A model generated the notes under the pieces. That model worked only from the letters and a program-made list of their open reading frames with translations, had not been told where the DNA came from and searched no databases. This document shows positions 43,515 through 52,507 of a stretch of DNA of 64,000 nucleotides, in pieces; positions within the stretch are counted from its first letter, which is position 1, and the number at the start of each line of letters is the position of its first letter. The stretch is from Chloroflexota bacterium (lineage in GTDB: Bacteria > Chloroflexota > Anaerolineae > Anaerolineales > Villigracilaceae). A program made the translations under genes and the position numbers. The DNA lies in NCBI GenBank assembly GCA_016191845.1, contig JACPVF010000007.1:558001-622000 (forward strand). Reading direction: 5' to 3'.

Positions 43515-45584
43515 ATGCGTAAACTGTTTGCTTTGATGAGCCTGTTGGTCGTCGCCAGCATGCTTCTCGCGGCCTGCGGAACCACCCCCGCCCCGGCTAC
43601 CGAGCCCGCCGCTCCCCCCGCCAACGACAACACCTCTGTGGCGACCGAGCCGGCCACCGCGCCTGCGACTTCGGAATTCACCTCGAAGGACCCCACGACC
43701 TTCGTCGTGGCTGAATCCGAGGTTGGTATTGACACCCTTGACCCGGCCCTGGCCTACGACACCGCTTCGGCTGAGATCATCCAGAACACCTACGAAACCC
43801 TGGTGTTCTACGATGGGGAAGCCACCGACAAGTTCGTCCCGATGCTGGCCGAAGAAATGCCGACCGTGTCTGATGATGGCACCGTCTATACCTTCAAGAT
43901 CCGCTCCGGCGTGAAGTTCCACGAAGGTGGCGATCTGACCCCGTCGGATGTGGCTTACTCCTTCCAGCGCGGCCTCCTGCAGGGTGGCTATTCCTCCCCG
44001 CAGTGGCTGCTGGCCGAGCCCTTCTTCGGTGTCGGCAATGACGATATCACCATGATTGTTGACGAAGGCGCTTCCGCGGATGACCGCGAAGCTCTGAAGG
44101 CCAATGATCCCGCCGCGCTCAAGGCCGCCTGCGAAAAGGTTCAGGCCGCGATCGTCGCTGACGATGCCGCCGGCACCGTCACCATGACCCTGGCTCAGCC
44201 TTGGGGTCCGTTCCTTGCCACCATTGCCCAGACCTGGGGCTCCGTGATGGACAAGGAATGGGTCATCGAGAAGGGCGGCTGGGATGGCACCTGCGATACC
44301 TGGCAGGACTTCTACGGCATGACCTCTGCTGACGATCCGTTCAGCACCATTGCCAACGGCACCGGCCCCTTCACCCTTGAGAAGTTTGCCAACGGTGAAG
44401 AGATCGACCTTGCCCGCTTCGATGGCTACTGGCGCGAACCCGCCAAGCTCGAGCGCGTGGTCCTCAAGCAGGTTCCCGAGTGGGGCACCCGCTTCTCCAT
44501 GATGCAGGCTGGCGATGCCGATCTGGCCACCGTGCCCGCGGCTAACCGCTCCCAGATGGACGAACTCGTGGGCTCTTTCCAGGTCTACGATGCGGCCACC
44601 AACACCTACGGCCCCATCCAGGAAGTCTGCAGCTATGACGCTGGCGCTCTTGGCGCCGCCAAGTTCACGCCCTGCGCCGCTGGCGAGACCGGCAACGGTG
44701 GTCCGTTCCTGGCCCGCCTCGGCCGCCCCGGCATCAGCATGGACGTGCTGCTCTACAACTGGAACATTGCCACTTCTGAGGAAAGCCCGAACCCCTACAT
44801 CGGCTCCGGCAAACTCGACGGCAATGGCATCCCCGCTGACTTCTTCAGCGATGTCCACATCCGCAAGGGCTTCTCGTACGCCTTTGATTTCGAGACCCTG
44901 CTCAACGACGTGTTCAACGGCGAAGCGGTTCAATCCTATCAGCTGACCCTGCCCGGCATGCCCGGCTTCTTCCCGGACACCCCGCACTACAGCTACGACC
45001 TCGAAAAGGCCGCTGAAGAGTTCAAGCTGGCCGACGTCGACAAGGATGGCATCCCCGCTGGTGAGGATCCCGAAGGCGATGTTTGGACCACCGGTTTCCG
45101 CGTCCAGATGTCCTTCAACCAGGGCAACAACACCCGCCAGACCATCGCCGAGATCCTGGCTGGCAGCCTGTCCGAGATCAACGAACTGTTCGTGGTCGAG
45201 ACCCTCGGCCTGCCGTGGCCCGCTTACCTGCGCGCCCAGCGTGCCAAGCAGATCCCGATCATGACCGGTGGCTGGCTCGAAGACATCCACGACCCGCACA
45301 ACTGGTATCAGCCGTACACCACTGGTACGTACGGCGGCCGCCAGAGCCTGCCCGATGATGTCAAAGCCCAGTTCAAGGACATCCTGAACCGCGGCGTGGC
45401 CGAGACCGATCCCGCCAAGCGCGCCGAGATCTACAAGGAAGCCAACCAGCTGTACTATGACCTGGCTGTTGCTCTCCCGCTGGAAGTTACCACCAGCCAC
45501 GGCTTCTCGCAGCGCTGGGTCCAGGGCGTGATCCTGAACCCGATCTTCCCCAACCTGTACTACTACACCATCTACAAAGACTAA
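43515..45584 (+). CDS. Peptide-binding lipoprotein (SBP family 5) 1
   Basis: This lipid-anchored extracellular solute receptor has 689 residues (LLAAC, Cys21, then a Thr/Pro/Ala linker). FVVAESEVGIDTLDPALAYDTASAEIIQNTYETLV is the family opening and TVSDDGTVYTFKIRSGVKFHEGGDLTPSDVAYSF the standard second block. A Ca-binding-like loop, DVDKDGIPAGED, is inserted at about 507-518. Codon use is strongly C-ending compared with its neighbours, suggesting high expression. The ATG at 43515 follows GAGGAG. A hairpin after the gene separates it from the permeases. Confidence 0.93.
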   Translation: MRKLFALMSLLVVASMLLAACGTTPAPATEPAAPPANDNTSVATEPATAPATSEFTSKDPTTFVVAESEVGIDTLDPALAYDTASAEIIQNTYETLVFYDGEATDKFVPMLAEEMPTVSDDGTVYTFKIRSGVKFHEGGDLTPSDVAYSFQRGLLQGGYSSPQWLLAEPFFGVGNDDITMIVDEGASADDREALKANDPAALKAACEKVQAAIVADDAAGTVTMTLAQPWGPFLATIAQTWGSVMDKEWVIEKGGWDGTCDTWQDFYGMTSADDPFSTIANGTGPFTLEKFANGEEIDLARFDGYWREPAKLERVVLKQVPEWGTRFSMMQAGDADLATVPAANRSQMDELVGSFQVYDAATNTYGPIQEVCSYDAGALGAAKFTPCAAGETGNGGPFLARLGRPGISMDVLLYNWNIATSEESPNPYIGSGKLDGNGIPADFFSDVHIRKGFSYAFDFETLLNDVFNGEAVQSYQLTLPGMPGFFPDTPHYSYDLEKAAEEFKLADVDKDGIPAGEDPEGDVWTTGFRVQMSFNQGNNTRQTIAEILAGSLSEINELFVVETLGLPWPAYLRAQRAKQIPIMTGGWLEDIHDPHNWYQPYTTGTYGGRQSLPDDVKAQFKDILNRGVAETDPAKRAEIYKEANQLYYDLAVALPLEVTTSHGFSQRWVQGVILNPIFPNLYYYTIYKD

Positions 45585-45603
45585 GCCGGATCGCAAGTAA
45601 ATT

Positions 45604-45634
45604 TCCGGGGGCCTGGAAACAGGCCCCCGGATTT
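45604..45634 (+). terminator. Hairpin between binding-protein and permease genes
   Basis: A perfect 12-bp GC-rich stem (45604-45615 with 45620-45631) closes a GAAA tetraloop and is followed by only TTT. It is likely a partial terminator or 3' stabiliser that keeps binding-protein RNA more abundant than permease RNA. Confidence 0.8.
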
Positions 45635-45734
45635 CCCCAGCAGCCGATGAATTCTGGCTTGCTTGGCGGGAACGGACCCAGGTCATTCCCGCCACGGAAC
45701 TCGGAATTCAACTCCTCAAGAAAAGAGGTTGTCA

Positions 45735-46796
45735 ATGATCAATTACATCATCCGCCGTCTCCTGCTGGTGCCGCTCCTGCTTTTTGGCGTCACCATCTTG
45801 ATTTTTGGTATGTTAAGTTTTCTTCAGCCTGTGGAGCGGTTAGCCCTTTATATGCGCGATTTCCCCAAGAATGAGAAGGTTGTTCCGGCGCTGATCGCAA
45901 AATATGACCTGGACAAACCTATTTACGTGCAATATTGGAACTGGCTGTGGGGCAAGGTGGATGAAACCGGTAAACGCGATGGCGGCATTCTCTTTGGTAA
46001 TTTCGGATATTCCCGTTCCGCTTCCCAGCCCGTGGTGGAGTTGATCCAGCGTCGCTTCCCGGCCACCCTCGAATTGACCATCTGGGCAGTGGCCCCGGTG
46101 GTGCTGGTGGGAATCTGGCTGGGTGTGCAGGCGGCTGTTCACCACAACGGGTGGATCGACCAGGCTGCACGTATTTTCAGCATCGTAGGCACGTCCTTCC
46201 CCACCTTTGTCTTCGGCTTGCTGATGCTGATGATCTTCTATGCCAATTTACAATGGTTCCCGCCTGGGCGCCTCTCAGATGAATTTTCCAAGATTGTCGA
46301 ATCTGCCACTTTTCATCGTTACACCACCCTGATCACCTTTGACGCCTTGTTGAATGGCCGCTTCGACATCTTCCTGGATGCCCTGCGCCACCTGATCATG
46401 CCCATCCTGACCCTGTCCTACATCAACTGGGCCACCTTCCTGCGTGTGACGCGCGGCTCGATGCTCGAAACCCTGCGCATGGAATACGTCACTACCGCCC
46501 GTGCCAAGGGCCTGCCCGAACGCGACGTGATCTACAAGCATGCCCAGCCGAACGCCATGCTCCCTGTGGTGACCCTGGCCGGCTTCAGCGTGGTTGGCCT
46601 GCTGGCAGGCGCAGTGATCACCGAGACTGTGTTCAATTACCCGGGCATCGGTTCCGCCGCAGTGCGCGCCGCCACCAGTCTCGACGTGGTGGCCATGCTC
46701 GGTTTCGCTCTCTTCGATGGGTTCATCCTCATCGTGGCCGCCCTGGTGGTGGATATCCTCTACGCTCTCGTGGACCCGCGCGTCCGCCTGTCATAA
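45735..46796 (+). CDS. dppB: Oligopeptide ABC transporter permease (DppB-like)
   Basis: This inner membrane permease has 353 residues and six helices. MINYIIRRLLLVPLLLFGVTILIFGML is the usual first helix. The EAA loop reads EYVTTARAKGLPERDVIYKHAQPNAMLPVVTL, which contacts the ATPases. A large extracellular loop carries about 70 residues after the first helix. The ATG at 45735 follows AGAGGTT. It pairs with the dppC-like gene 13 nt downstream. Confidence 0.94.
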   Translation: MINYIIRRLLLVPLLLFGVTILIFGMLSFLQPVERLALYMRDFPKNEKVVPALIAKYDLDKPIYVQYWNWLWGKVDETGKRDGGILFGNFGYSRSASQPVVELIQRRFPATLELTIWAVAPVVLVGIWLGVQAAVHHNGWIDQAARIFSIVGTSFPTFVFGLLMLMIFYANLQWFPPGRLSDEFSKIVESATFHRYTTLITFDALLNGRFDIFLDALRHLIMPILTLSYINWATFLRVTRGSMLETLRMEYVTTARAKGLPERDVIYKHAQPNAMLPVVTLAGFSVVGLLAGAVITETVFNYPGIGSAAVRAATSLDVVAMLGFALFDGFILIVAALVVDILYALVDPRVRLS

Positions 46797-46809
46797 AAAG
46801 GAGTTTCCC

Positions 46810-47844
46810 ATGGCTCAAACCGTTCCCTCTGGCGATAACACCTTATTGCGCGATGCCATTCCCGTGCGGAAGATCGGCCGCGTGGAGCGCTTCCTCGGCC
46901 CCGAGAACTACCGCATCATGCAAGGGTTGATGAAGACCCCGGCTTCCATCACCGGCTTCTCCCTGGTCCTATTATTCGTGCTGATTGCGGTCTTTGCCCC
47001 GCTCATCGTCCCGCCGGTCGGCAAGGATCCTTATTCCATTCCGCGCGACGGCTTCAAATCCGATCCCCAGCCGATGGGTACCGAGTGGAAACGCAACGTG
47101 CCGGACAAGCCCTTCTGGTTCGCCATCACCGGCCAGGAGAAGTGGACCCACATCTTTGGCACCTCCGAAGGCCAGTACGACATCTTCTACGGCATCATCT
47201 GGGGTACGCGCACGGCCTTTTATGCGGGCTTGATCGTCACCATCTCGACCCTGTTGCTTGGCATCGTGTACGGTTCCATCGCGGCCTATTACGGCGGCTG
47301 GGTGGATATGATCCTGATGCGTATCGTGGACGTGCTGTCCATTCTGCCGGGTGTACTGGCCGCCCTGATCCTGGCCGCCATCCTCACCCCGCTGATCGGC
47401 AAGAGCACCGTCCCGGTCATGGTGGCGTTGATTGCCTTTGGCTGGATGGGCTACTCCCGCTTCATCCGCGCCGACATCCTCTCGGTGCGTGAACGCGACT
47501 ACATCCTGGCCGCCCGCGTGGTGGGCGTGCAGGACAGCCGCATCCTCTTCCAGCACATCCTCCCCAACGCCATCTTCCCGACCCTGATCCTGGCCTCGAT
47601 GGCCATTGGCGACGTGGTGCTGAGCTTCGCCGGCCTGTCCTTCCTGGGCGTGGGCGTGGAGATCGGTTACGCCGACTGGGGCCAGCTGCTGTCCTTCGCC
47701 CGCAACTGGATCACCAGCCTCAACACCTACTGGTACATCATTGCCTGGCCGGGCTTCTTCCTCGTGTTGTTTGTGATGGGCTGGAACCTGATCGGCGACG
47801 CCCTGCGCGACGTGCTCGACCCGCGCATGCGCGGCAAGACCTAG
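46810..47844 (+). CDS. dppC: Oligopeptide ABC transporter permease (DppC-like)
   Basis: This is the second permease, 344 residues. A cytoplasmic N-tail leads to the first helix (SITGFSLVLLFVLIAVFAPLI). The EAA loop is RDYILAARVVGVQDSRILFQHILPNAIFPTLIL. A long outside segment (about 75-130) follows the first helix, longer than in E. coli DppC. The ATG at 46810 follows AAGGAG. Only one permease pair exists in the locus although four ATPases and three receptors are encoded. Confidence 0.94.
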   Translation: MAQTVPSGDNTLLRDAIPVRKIGRVERFLGPENYRIMQGLMKTPASITGFSLVLLFVLIAVFAPLIVPPVGKDPYSIPRDGFKSDPQPMGTEWKRNVPDKPFWFAITGQEKWTHIFGTSEGQYDIFYGIIWGTRTAFYAGLIVTISTLLLGIVYGSIAAYYGGWVDMILMRIVDVLSILPGVLAALILAAILTPLIGKSTVPVMVALIAFGWMGYSRFIRADILSVRERDYILAARVVGVQDSRILFQHILPNAIFPTLILASMAIGDVVLSFAGLSFLGVGVEIGYADWGQLLSFARNWITSLNTYWYIIAWPGFFLVLFVMGWNLIGDALRDVLDPRMRGKT

Positions 47845-47848
47845 GCCT

Positions 47849-48544
47849 GTGCAGACCCGGGTACTCTCCCGCCTTACCCTGATCCCGATTGGAATAGCCC
47901 TGCTTCTTGCAGGGCTATTCTTCGATACCGGGCGGGCCGGTCCGCAGGCGCAGGCCACCCCTACGCGTGACCGTCTGGCCGAACCGACCTTGCCTGCCTC
48001 CCCCACCCAGGCGGATCGCGGTTCGCAGGTCTATTGGCTCTCGTGCCTGCCCTGTCACGGCGACTTGGGTCAGGGTTTGACGGATGAGTTCCGCAACGCC
48101 TACCCGCCCGAAGACCGCAACTGTTGGAACTCGGGTTGTCACGGCGAGCGACCTTATGACAACGGTTTCAAACTCCCGCATAGCATCCCGTCCGTGATCG
48201 GACCGAACACCCTGCAAAAGTTCTCGAACGCCGCTGTGCTGTACGGTTACATCCGCGGGGCGATGCCGTTCTGGAAGCCGGGCAGCCTGACCGATGAGGA
48301 AGCCTGGTCGGTGACGGCCTTCATCCTGCGGCAGAACGGATTGTGGGACGGCCGCACTGAGTTGAACGAATCCAACGCGGCGCAGATTCAGGTGGCGGCG
48401 CCTGGGGTGACGTCCACGCCGCCGGTCACGGAACCCACCGGCGGTACGGGCATCCAGGTGTCGTGGATGGTCGTGCTCGGCGGAGTCCTCCTGCTGGGGT
48501 TGATCCTGTTTCTCATCCTCTTCCCCAAAAAGTCACCCCGTTGA
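47849..48544 (+). CDS. Membrane-anchored c-type cytochrome with CX2CH and CX4CH motifs
   Basis: This 231-residue protein has an N-terminal signal or anchor and a C-terminal membrane helix (about 205-226). CLPCH (66-70) is a classic heme c site in a GSQVYWLSCLPCHGDLGQG context. A second site, CWNSGCH (92-98), has four residues between the cysteines, a known but uncommon heme c spacing. GAMPF may supply an axial Met. It starts at GTG 47849, 4 nt after the permease stop, so it is co-transcribed. Its role in a peptide-transport locus is unexplained. Confidence 0.82.
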   Translation: MQTRVLSRLTLIPIGIALLLAGLFFDTGRAGPQAQATPTRDRLAEPTLPASPTQADRGSQVYWLSCLPCHGDLGQGLTDEFRNAYPPEDRNCWNSGCHGERPYDNGFKLPHSIPSVIGPNTLQKFSNAAVLYGYIRGAMPFWKPGSLTDEEAWSVTAFILRQNGLWDGRTELNESNAAQIQVAAPGVTSTPPVTEPTGGTGIQVSWMVVLGGVLLLGLILFLILFPKKSPR

Positions 48545-48611
48545 CCGCAAGCCGCCCGACCGGGCGGCTTGATTGTATAATGGGGAAACCTTGCTAAAAA
48601 GGAAAGTGCCA

Positions 48612-50552
48612 ATGAAATCCAGAATCAGTCTGTTTATCGTCCTGATCTTGACCCTGACCCTTTCGGCTTGCGGACTCTCCACCAACAACGGCGGACCGAC
48701 GCCCGCACCGTCTCTTGCACCAACCCTTTTGCCCACGGAGACCGCCACCCCCGCGCCGCGTGCGCTGACCGTCTGCCTGGGCGAGGAGCCCAACACGCTC
48801 TATCCCTTCGGCGGGCCGAACGCAGCCGCGCGCAGTGTGCTCTCTGCGGTGTACGACGGGCCGATCGACATGGTGGGTTACGACTACCAGCCCGTGATCC
48901 TGACCCAACTGCCCAGCCTGTCGAATGGCGACGCGCAGATCAACGCGGTGCCGGTCAGCGCTGGCAGCCAGATCGTGGATGCCGATGGGAACCTGACGAC
49001 CTTGTCGACCGGTACGAAGGTACATCCCGCCGGCTGCCGCGCCAGCGACTGTGTCATCACCTATGACGGCACCACCCCCCTCAGCCTCGACCAGATGGTG
49101 GTGACCTTCCGCATGCGCCCCGACCTGACCTGGTCCGACGGCACGCCCGTCACCGCTGACGATTCGGTTTACGCCTTCAGCCTGGCCTCGGACGCCTCTG
49201 CTGTCGGCTCGACCTACGTTCTCGACCGCACCCAGACTTACGAATCCGCCGACGCCAACACCGTGGTCTGGTGGGGCATTCCGGGTTTTGTCGATTCGAC
49301 CTACTTCACCAATTTCTGGGCGCCGGCTCCCAAACACATGTGGAGCCAGTTCAGCCCGTCGGCCCTGCAAACCACCGACCTGTCCTCCCGTACGCCGATG
49401 GGCTGGGGCCCGTACATCCTCCAGGAATGGCTGCCCGCCGACCACATCACGCTGACGAAGAATCCCAACTACTTCCTGGCGGGCGAGGGCTATCCCAAAT
49501 TTGACACGCTCACGTTCCGTTTCATCGCCGACCCGAACTCGGCCATCTCCGAACTGGCCGCGGGACGCTGTGACGTGCTCGATCCCACCGTGCGCCTCGA
49601 CGGACAGGCTGCCCTGCTCCAGCAGATGCAGTCCAGCGGACAAATCAAGGCCTACTTTGCTCCAGGCATGACCATTGAATGGCTGGGCCTGGGTATCGTC
49701 CCCGCCACCTATGACGACGGCTACGACACCCTCTACGCCAAGGACCGTCCCGACATCCTCTCGGACCTGCGCACGCGCCAGGCCATCGCCTACTGCACCG
49801 ACCGTCAGAAGGTGGTGGATACCGTCCTCTTCGGCCTGACCACCGTCCCCAACACCTACCTGCCCACCGACCATCCGCTCTATAATGATGCAGCCCAGGC
49901 TTACGCCTTCGACCCCGCCACCGGGCGGGCCCTTCTCGAAGAGGCGGGCTGGCGCGACAGCGATAACAATCCTGCCACGCCGCTGCAGGCCTTCACGGTC
50001 AAGGGCGTGCCGGTCAGCACGCCGCTGGTGCTCAACTACTACACCACTACGGCCACCCAGCGCCGCCAGGTGGTGGATATTCTCAGCCAGTCGCTGGCTC
50101 AGTGCGGCATCGGACTTAATGTCCAATACTTCTCGCAGAACGATCTGTATTCTGCCGGGCCGGCAGGCCTGCTTTTCGGTCGCCGTTTCGACCTGATCGA
50201 ATACGCCATGGGCGTCAACGGCATCGAGCCGCCCTGCGATTGGTTCACCACCTCACAGATCCCCAACGCCAAGAATCAGTGGATCGGCACCAACGTCACG
50301 GGCTATTCCAACCCTGCCTATGATGCGGCCTGTGCCACTGCACGCGCGTCCCTGCCCGACGATGCCTCCTACAAGGAAGCCTATCGCCAGACGCAACTGC
50401 TCTTCGCCTCGGACCTGCCCGCCATCCCGCTCTACTACCGCCTGCGTGTGGCCGCCTCCCGCCCCGACCTGTGTCACTTCGACCTCGACCCGTCGGCCAG
50501 CCCGTTGTGGAACATCGAGGCCTTTGACTACGGGGCTGCCTGCGGCAACTAA
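48612..50552 (+). CDS. Peptide-binding lipoprotein (SBP family 5) 2
   Basis: This 646-residue extracellular receptor has lipobox LTLSAC (Cys20). Family-5 blocks are visible: LCHFDLDPSASPLW at the end, TFRMRPDLTWSDGTPVTADDSVYAFSLA, and GPYILQEWLPADHITLTKNPNYFL. RTRQAIAYCTDRQKVVD is another conserved block. Several extra cysteines (for example AAGRCDVLD and HPAGCRASDC) suggest disulfides. TATAAT at 48575-48580 may add a local promoter. The ATG follows AAAAAGGAAAG. The next receptor gene starts immediately after its stop codon. Confidence 0.93.
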   Translation: MKSRISLFIVLILTLTLSACGLSTNNGGPTPAPSLAPTLLPTETATPAPRALTVCLGEEPNTLYPFGGPNAAARSVLSAVYDGPIDMVGYDYQPVILTQLPSLSNGDAQINAVPVSAGSQIVDADGNLTTLSTGTKVHPAGCRASDCVITYDGTTPLSLDQMVVTFRMRPDLTWSDGTPVTADDSVYAFSLASDASAVGSTYVLDRTQTYESADANTVVWWGIPGFVDSTYFTNFWAPAPKHMWSQFSPSALQTTDLSSRTPMGWGPYILQEWLPADHITLTKNPNYFLAGEGYPKFDTLTFRFIADPNSAISELAAGRCDVLDPTVRLDGQAALLQQMQSSGQIKAYFAPGMTIEWLGLGIVPATYDDGYDTLYAKDRPDILSDLRTRQAIAYCTDRQKVVDTVLFGLTTVPNTYLPTDHPLYNDAAQAYAFDPATGRALLEEAGWRDSDNNPATPLQAFTVKGVPVSTPLVLNYYTTTATQRRQVVDILSQSLAQCGIGLNVQYFSQNDLYSAGPAGLLFGRRFDLIEYAMGVNGIEPPCDWFTTSQIPNAKNQWIGTNVTGYSNPAYDAACATARASLPDDASYKEAYRQTQLLFASDLPAIPLYYRLRVAASRPDLCHFDLDPSASPLWNIEAFDYGAACGN

Positions 50553-52466
50553 ATGCGACGCTCCGCCCTGACCGCTTTGTTGGGGATGCTGTTGCTGGCT
50601 TCCTGTTCTGGACCTGCGCCTGTCTCCGTTTCCCCAACCGCTCCCGCCCCCCAGGCTGAGACGCCCACTGTCCCTGCCTCCACCCACGCGGATGCGATCC
50701 GCTTTGGACTGGTGGGCCAGCCAACGGATGTCAACGTCTGGGCTCGCTTCGATGAGGCAGGCGCTAGCTACGCCAACTACGCGCTCCACTCAGACGAATA
50801 TCCGCGCTTGTATCGTCTCTCGACCCCCGCACGGGAGTTCAAACCTTTCATAGCGGATGGCCTGCCCTCTGCCATCGCGCAAGATGGTGACTTGCTCTCT
50901 GCGACCGTGAAGCTGCAATCTGACCTGCGTTGGAGTGACGGCTCACCGCTCACCGCACAGGATGTGGCTTTCACGGCCAACACTGCGCTGGCCTTCCGCC
51001 TTGGCCTGGACTGGCGCTCCGCTTATGACCCCGAGCGGCTGGATCGCGTCGAAGCCGTGGACGCTCTGACGGTCAAGTTCTATTTCAAGGGTCCGATTAA
51101 CGTGGGAGATTGGCAATATGGTGTTTTGCAGGGCCCCATTCTCAGTCAGGCCTTCTGGTCGCCAGCCCTGGCAGATGCCAGTGCCCTGCTTCCCAGCTCG
51201 GACCTGCTCAAGTCGCTTGATAGTGCAAAAGCGCGCGCAGCGGAATTACAGGGTTTTATCGACGCCGACAATGCACAATTGTTGAAGAGCGTCCCCAACT
51301 CGACGGAAGCGAACGATTTGAAGGCCCGCATCCAGCGTCATCAGGATGACCTCAACGCCGCCAACTCGGAGGTCAGCAAGTTGCAAGACGAGGTCAATGC
51401 AGCGCTGAACGCTGCCCGTACCGCCTTGTATGCCCTGTCCGATTCGGATGAGCCGACCTTCGGTCCATTTCTGCGCGCGGAGAAAAGCGGGGAGGCATTC
51501 ACACGCTCGGTCAATCCGCTGCACCCGTTCGAGAAGCCGAACTATGACCGCACGGTGTACACCTTGTTCGGAGATATTGACGCGGCCTCGAAAGCCTTCC
51601 AGCGCGGTGAAGTGGATGTGGTGTTGGGCCCGCGTGGTGCGGCGCAGGAATCGTCTGCTTCCTCGTATCCCACCAGCAGCGGGCGTTTCCTCGCGTTCAA
51701 TCCCAATAAAATAGTACTGGCTGACCATGCCTTTCGTGCTGCGTTGGCCTGCATAATCGATGCCAATACGTTGCTGTCGGGACAGGAGTGGGCCTATGAG
51801 GGATTCATCCTGCCTGGGCCGTGGCTGAAAGAAGGAACGTCCCTGCCCTGTTCGGGGCTTTCTCGCGAGGAACGAATCACAAAGACGGTGGAAATGCTCA
51901 AGCAGGCGGGTTATTCCTGGGGGCAGGAGCCAACCGTGGATCAGGCCGGTTCCGACCTGCGGACGCCTGATGGCCAGTCTTTTCCGTCGGTCACGCTGTT
52001 GACAACCGCGCCCAATGTCGATCTCTCGCGAGCCAATATAGCTGCGGGGATCGAATCACAGTCTCGGTATCTGGGCATCCCATTGACCCAACAGGAAGTC
52101 AGCCCCGAGACGCTGCGTTATTCCGTCTACAGCAGCGGGGACTACGACATGGCCATCCTGGGTTGGACTCTCAGCGAGTACCCGGGATATCTGTGCGGCT
52201 GGTTCCAGACGCTGAGTCCGTTTGCTGATAACGGGGACAGGCTCAAGTCGGCGTGCGAAGCGCTGAACTCCACTGCCGATCTGGGGACGGCGTATCAGGC
52301 CTCCAATGAGATCCAAGCCATCCTGTCTGAGGATTTGCCCTTCATCCCGTTATATCTGCGTCTGGGATATGAAAACTACCAACATGTAACGTATCCGTTC
52401 GAGGCGACGCTCAATGGCTTATCAGGTTTGTACGGCGCGCCGTCACTGGCTATCCCTTCGCCATAA
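50553..52466 (+). CDS. Peptide-binding lipoprotein (SBP family 5) 3 with coiled-coil insertion
   Basis: The lipobox of this 637-residue receptor is LLASC (Cys18). LLSATVKLQSDLRWSDGSPLTAQDVAFTANTAL is the family block. At about 215-295 lies a helical insertion rich in Lys, Glu, Gln and Ala with heptad-like spacing (SLDSAKARAAELQGFI and later QRHQDDLNAANSEVSKLQDEV), predicted to be a coiled coil, which is unusual for SBP family 5. The C-terminal half returns to the family pattern. The ATG directly abuts the preceding stop codon, so expression is coupled to receptor 2. Confidence 0.88.
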   Translation: MRRSALTALLGMLLLASCSGPAPVSVSPTAPAPQAETPTVPASTHADAIRFGLVGQPTDVNVWARFDEAGASYANYALHSDEYPRLYRLSTPAREFKPFIADGLPSAIAQDGDLLSATVKLQSDLRWSDGSPLTAQDVAFTANTALAFRLGLDWRSAYDPERLDRVEAVDALTVKFYFKGPINVGDWQYGVLQGPILSQAFWSPALADASALLPSSDLLKSLDSAKARAAELQGFIDADNAQLLKSVPNSTEANDLKARIQRHQDDLNAANSEVSKLQDEVNAALNAARTALYALSDSDEPTFGPFLRAEKSGEAFTRSVNPLHPFEKPNYDRTVYTLFGDIDAASKAFQRGEVDVVLGPRGAAQESSASSYPTSSGRFLAFNPNKIVLADHAFRAALACIIDANTLLSGQEWAYEGFILPGPWLKEGTSLPCSGLSREERITKTVEMLKQAGYSWGQEPTVDQAGSDLRTPDGQSFPSVTLLTTAPNVDLSRANIAAGIESQSRYLGIPLTQQEVSPETLRYSVYSSGDYDMAILGWTLSEYPGYLCGWFQTLSPFADNGDRLKSACEALNSTADLGTAYQASNEIQAILSEDLPFIPLYLRLGYENYQHVTYPFEATLNGLSGLYGAPSLAIPSP

Positions 52467-52471
52467 AACTT

Positions 52472-52480
52472 TGCTATAAT
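52472..52480 (+). promoter_or_regulatory. Extended -10 promoter before the second ATPase pair
   Basis: TGCTATAAT is a perfect extended -10 element 28 nt upstream of the GTG start. No -35 is evident, as is usual for extended -10 promoters. Confidence 0.65.
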
Positions 52481-52507
52481 CAGTTATCCCTCCTTCAGGA
52501 GCTCCCC

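Noticed and set aside
43386-45695. A 769-codon minus-strand frame opposite the first peptide-binding lipoprotein
   Set aside because: The plus strand encodes a clear family-5 receptor with lipobox; the antisense frame is open because of strong C-ending codon bias.
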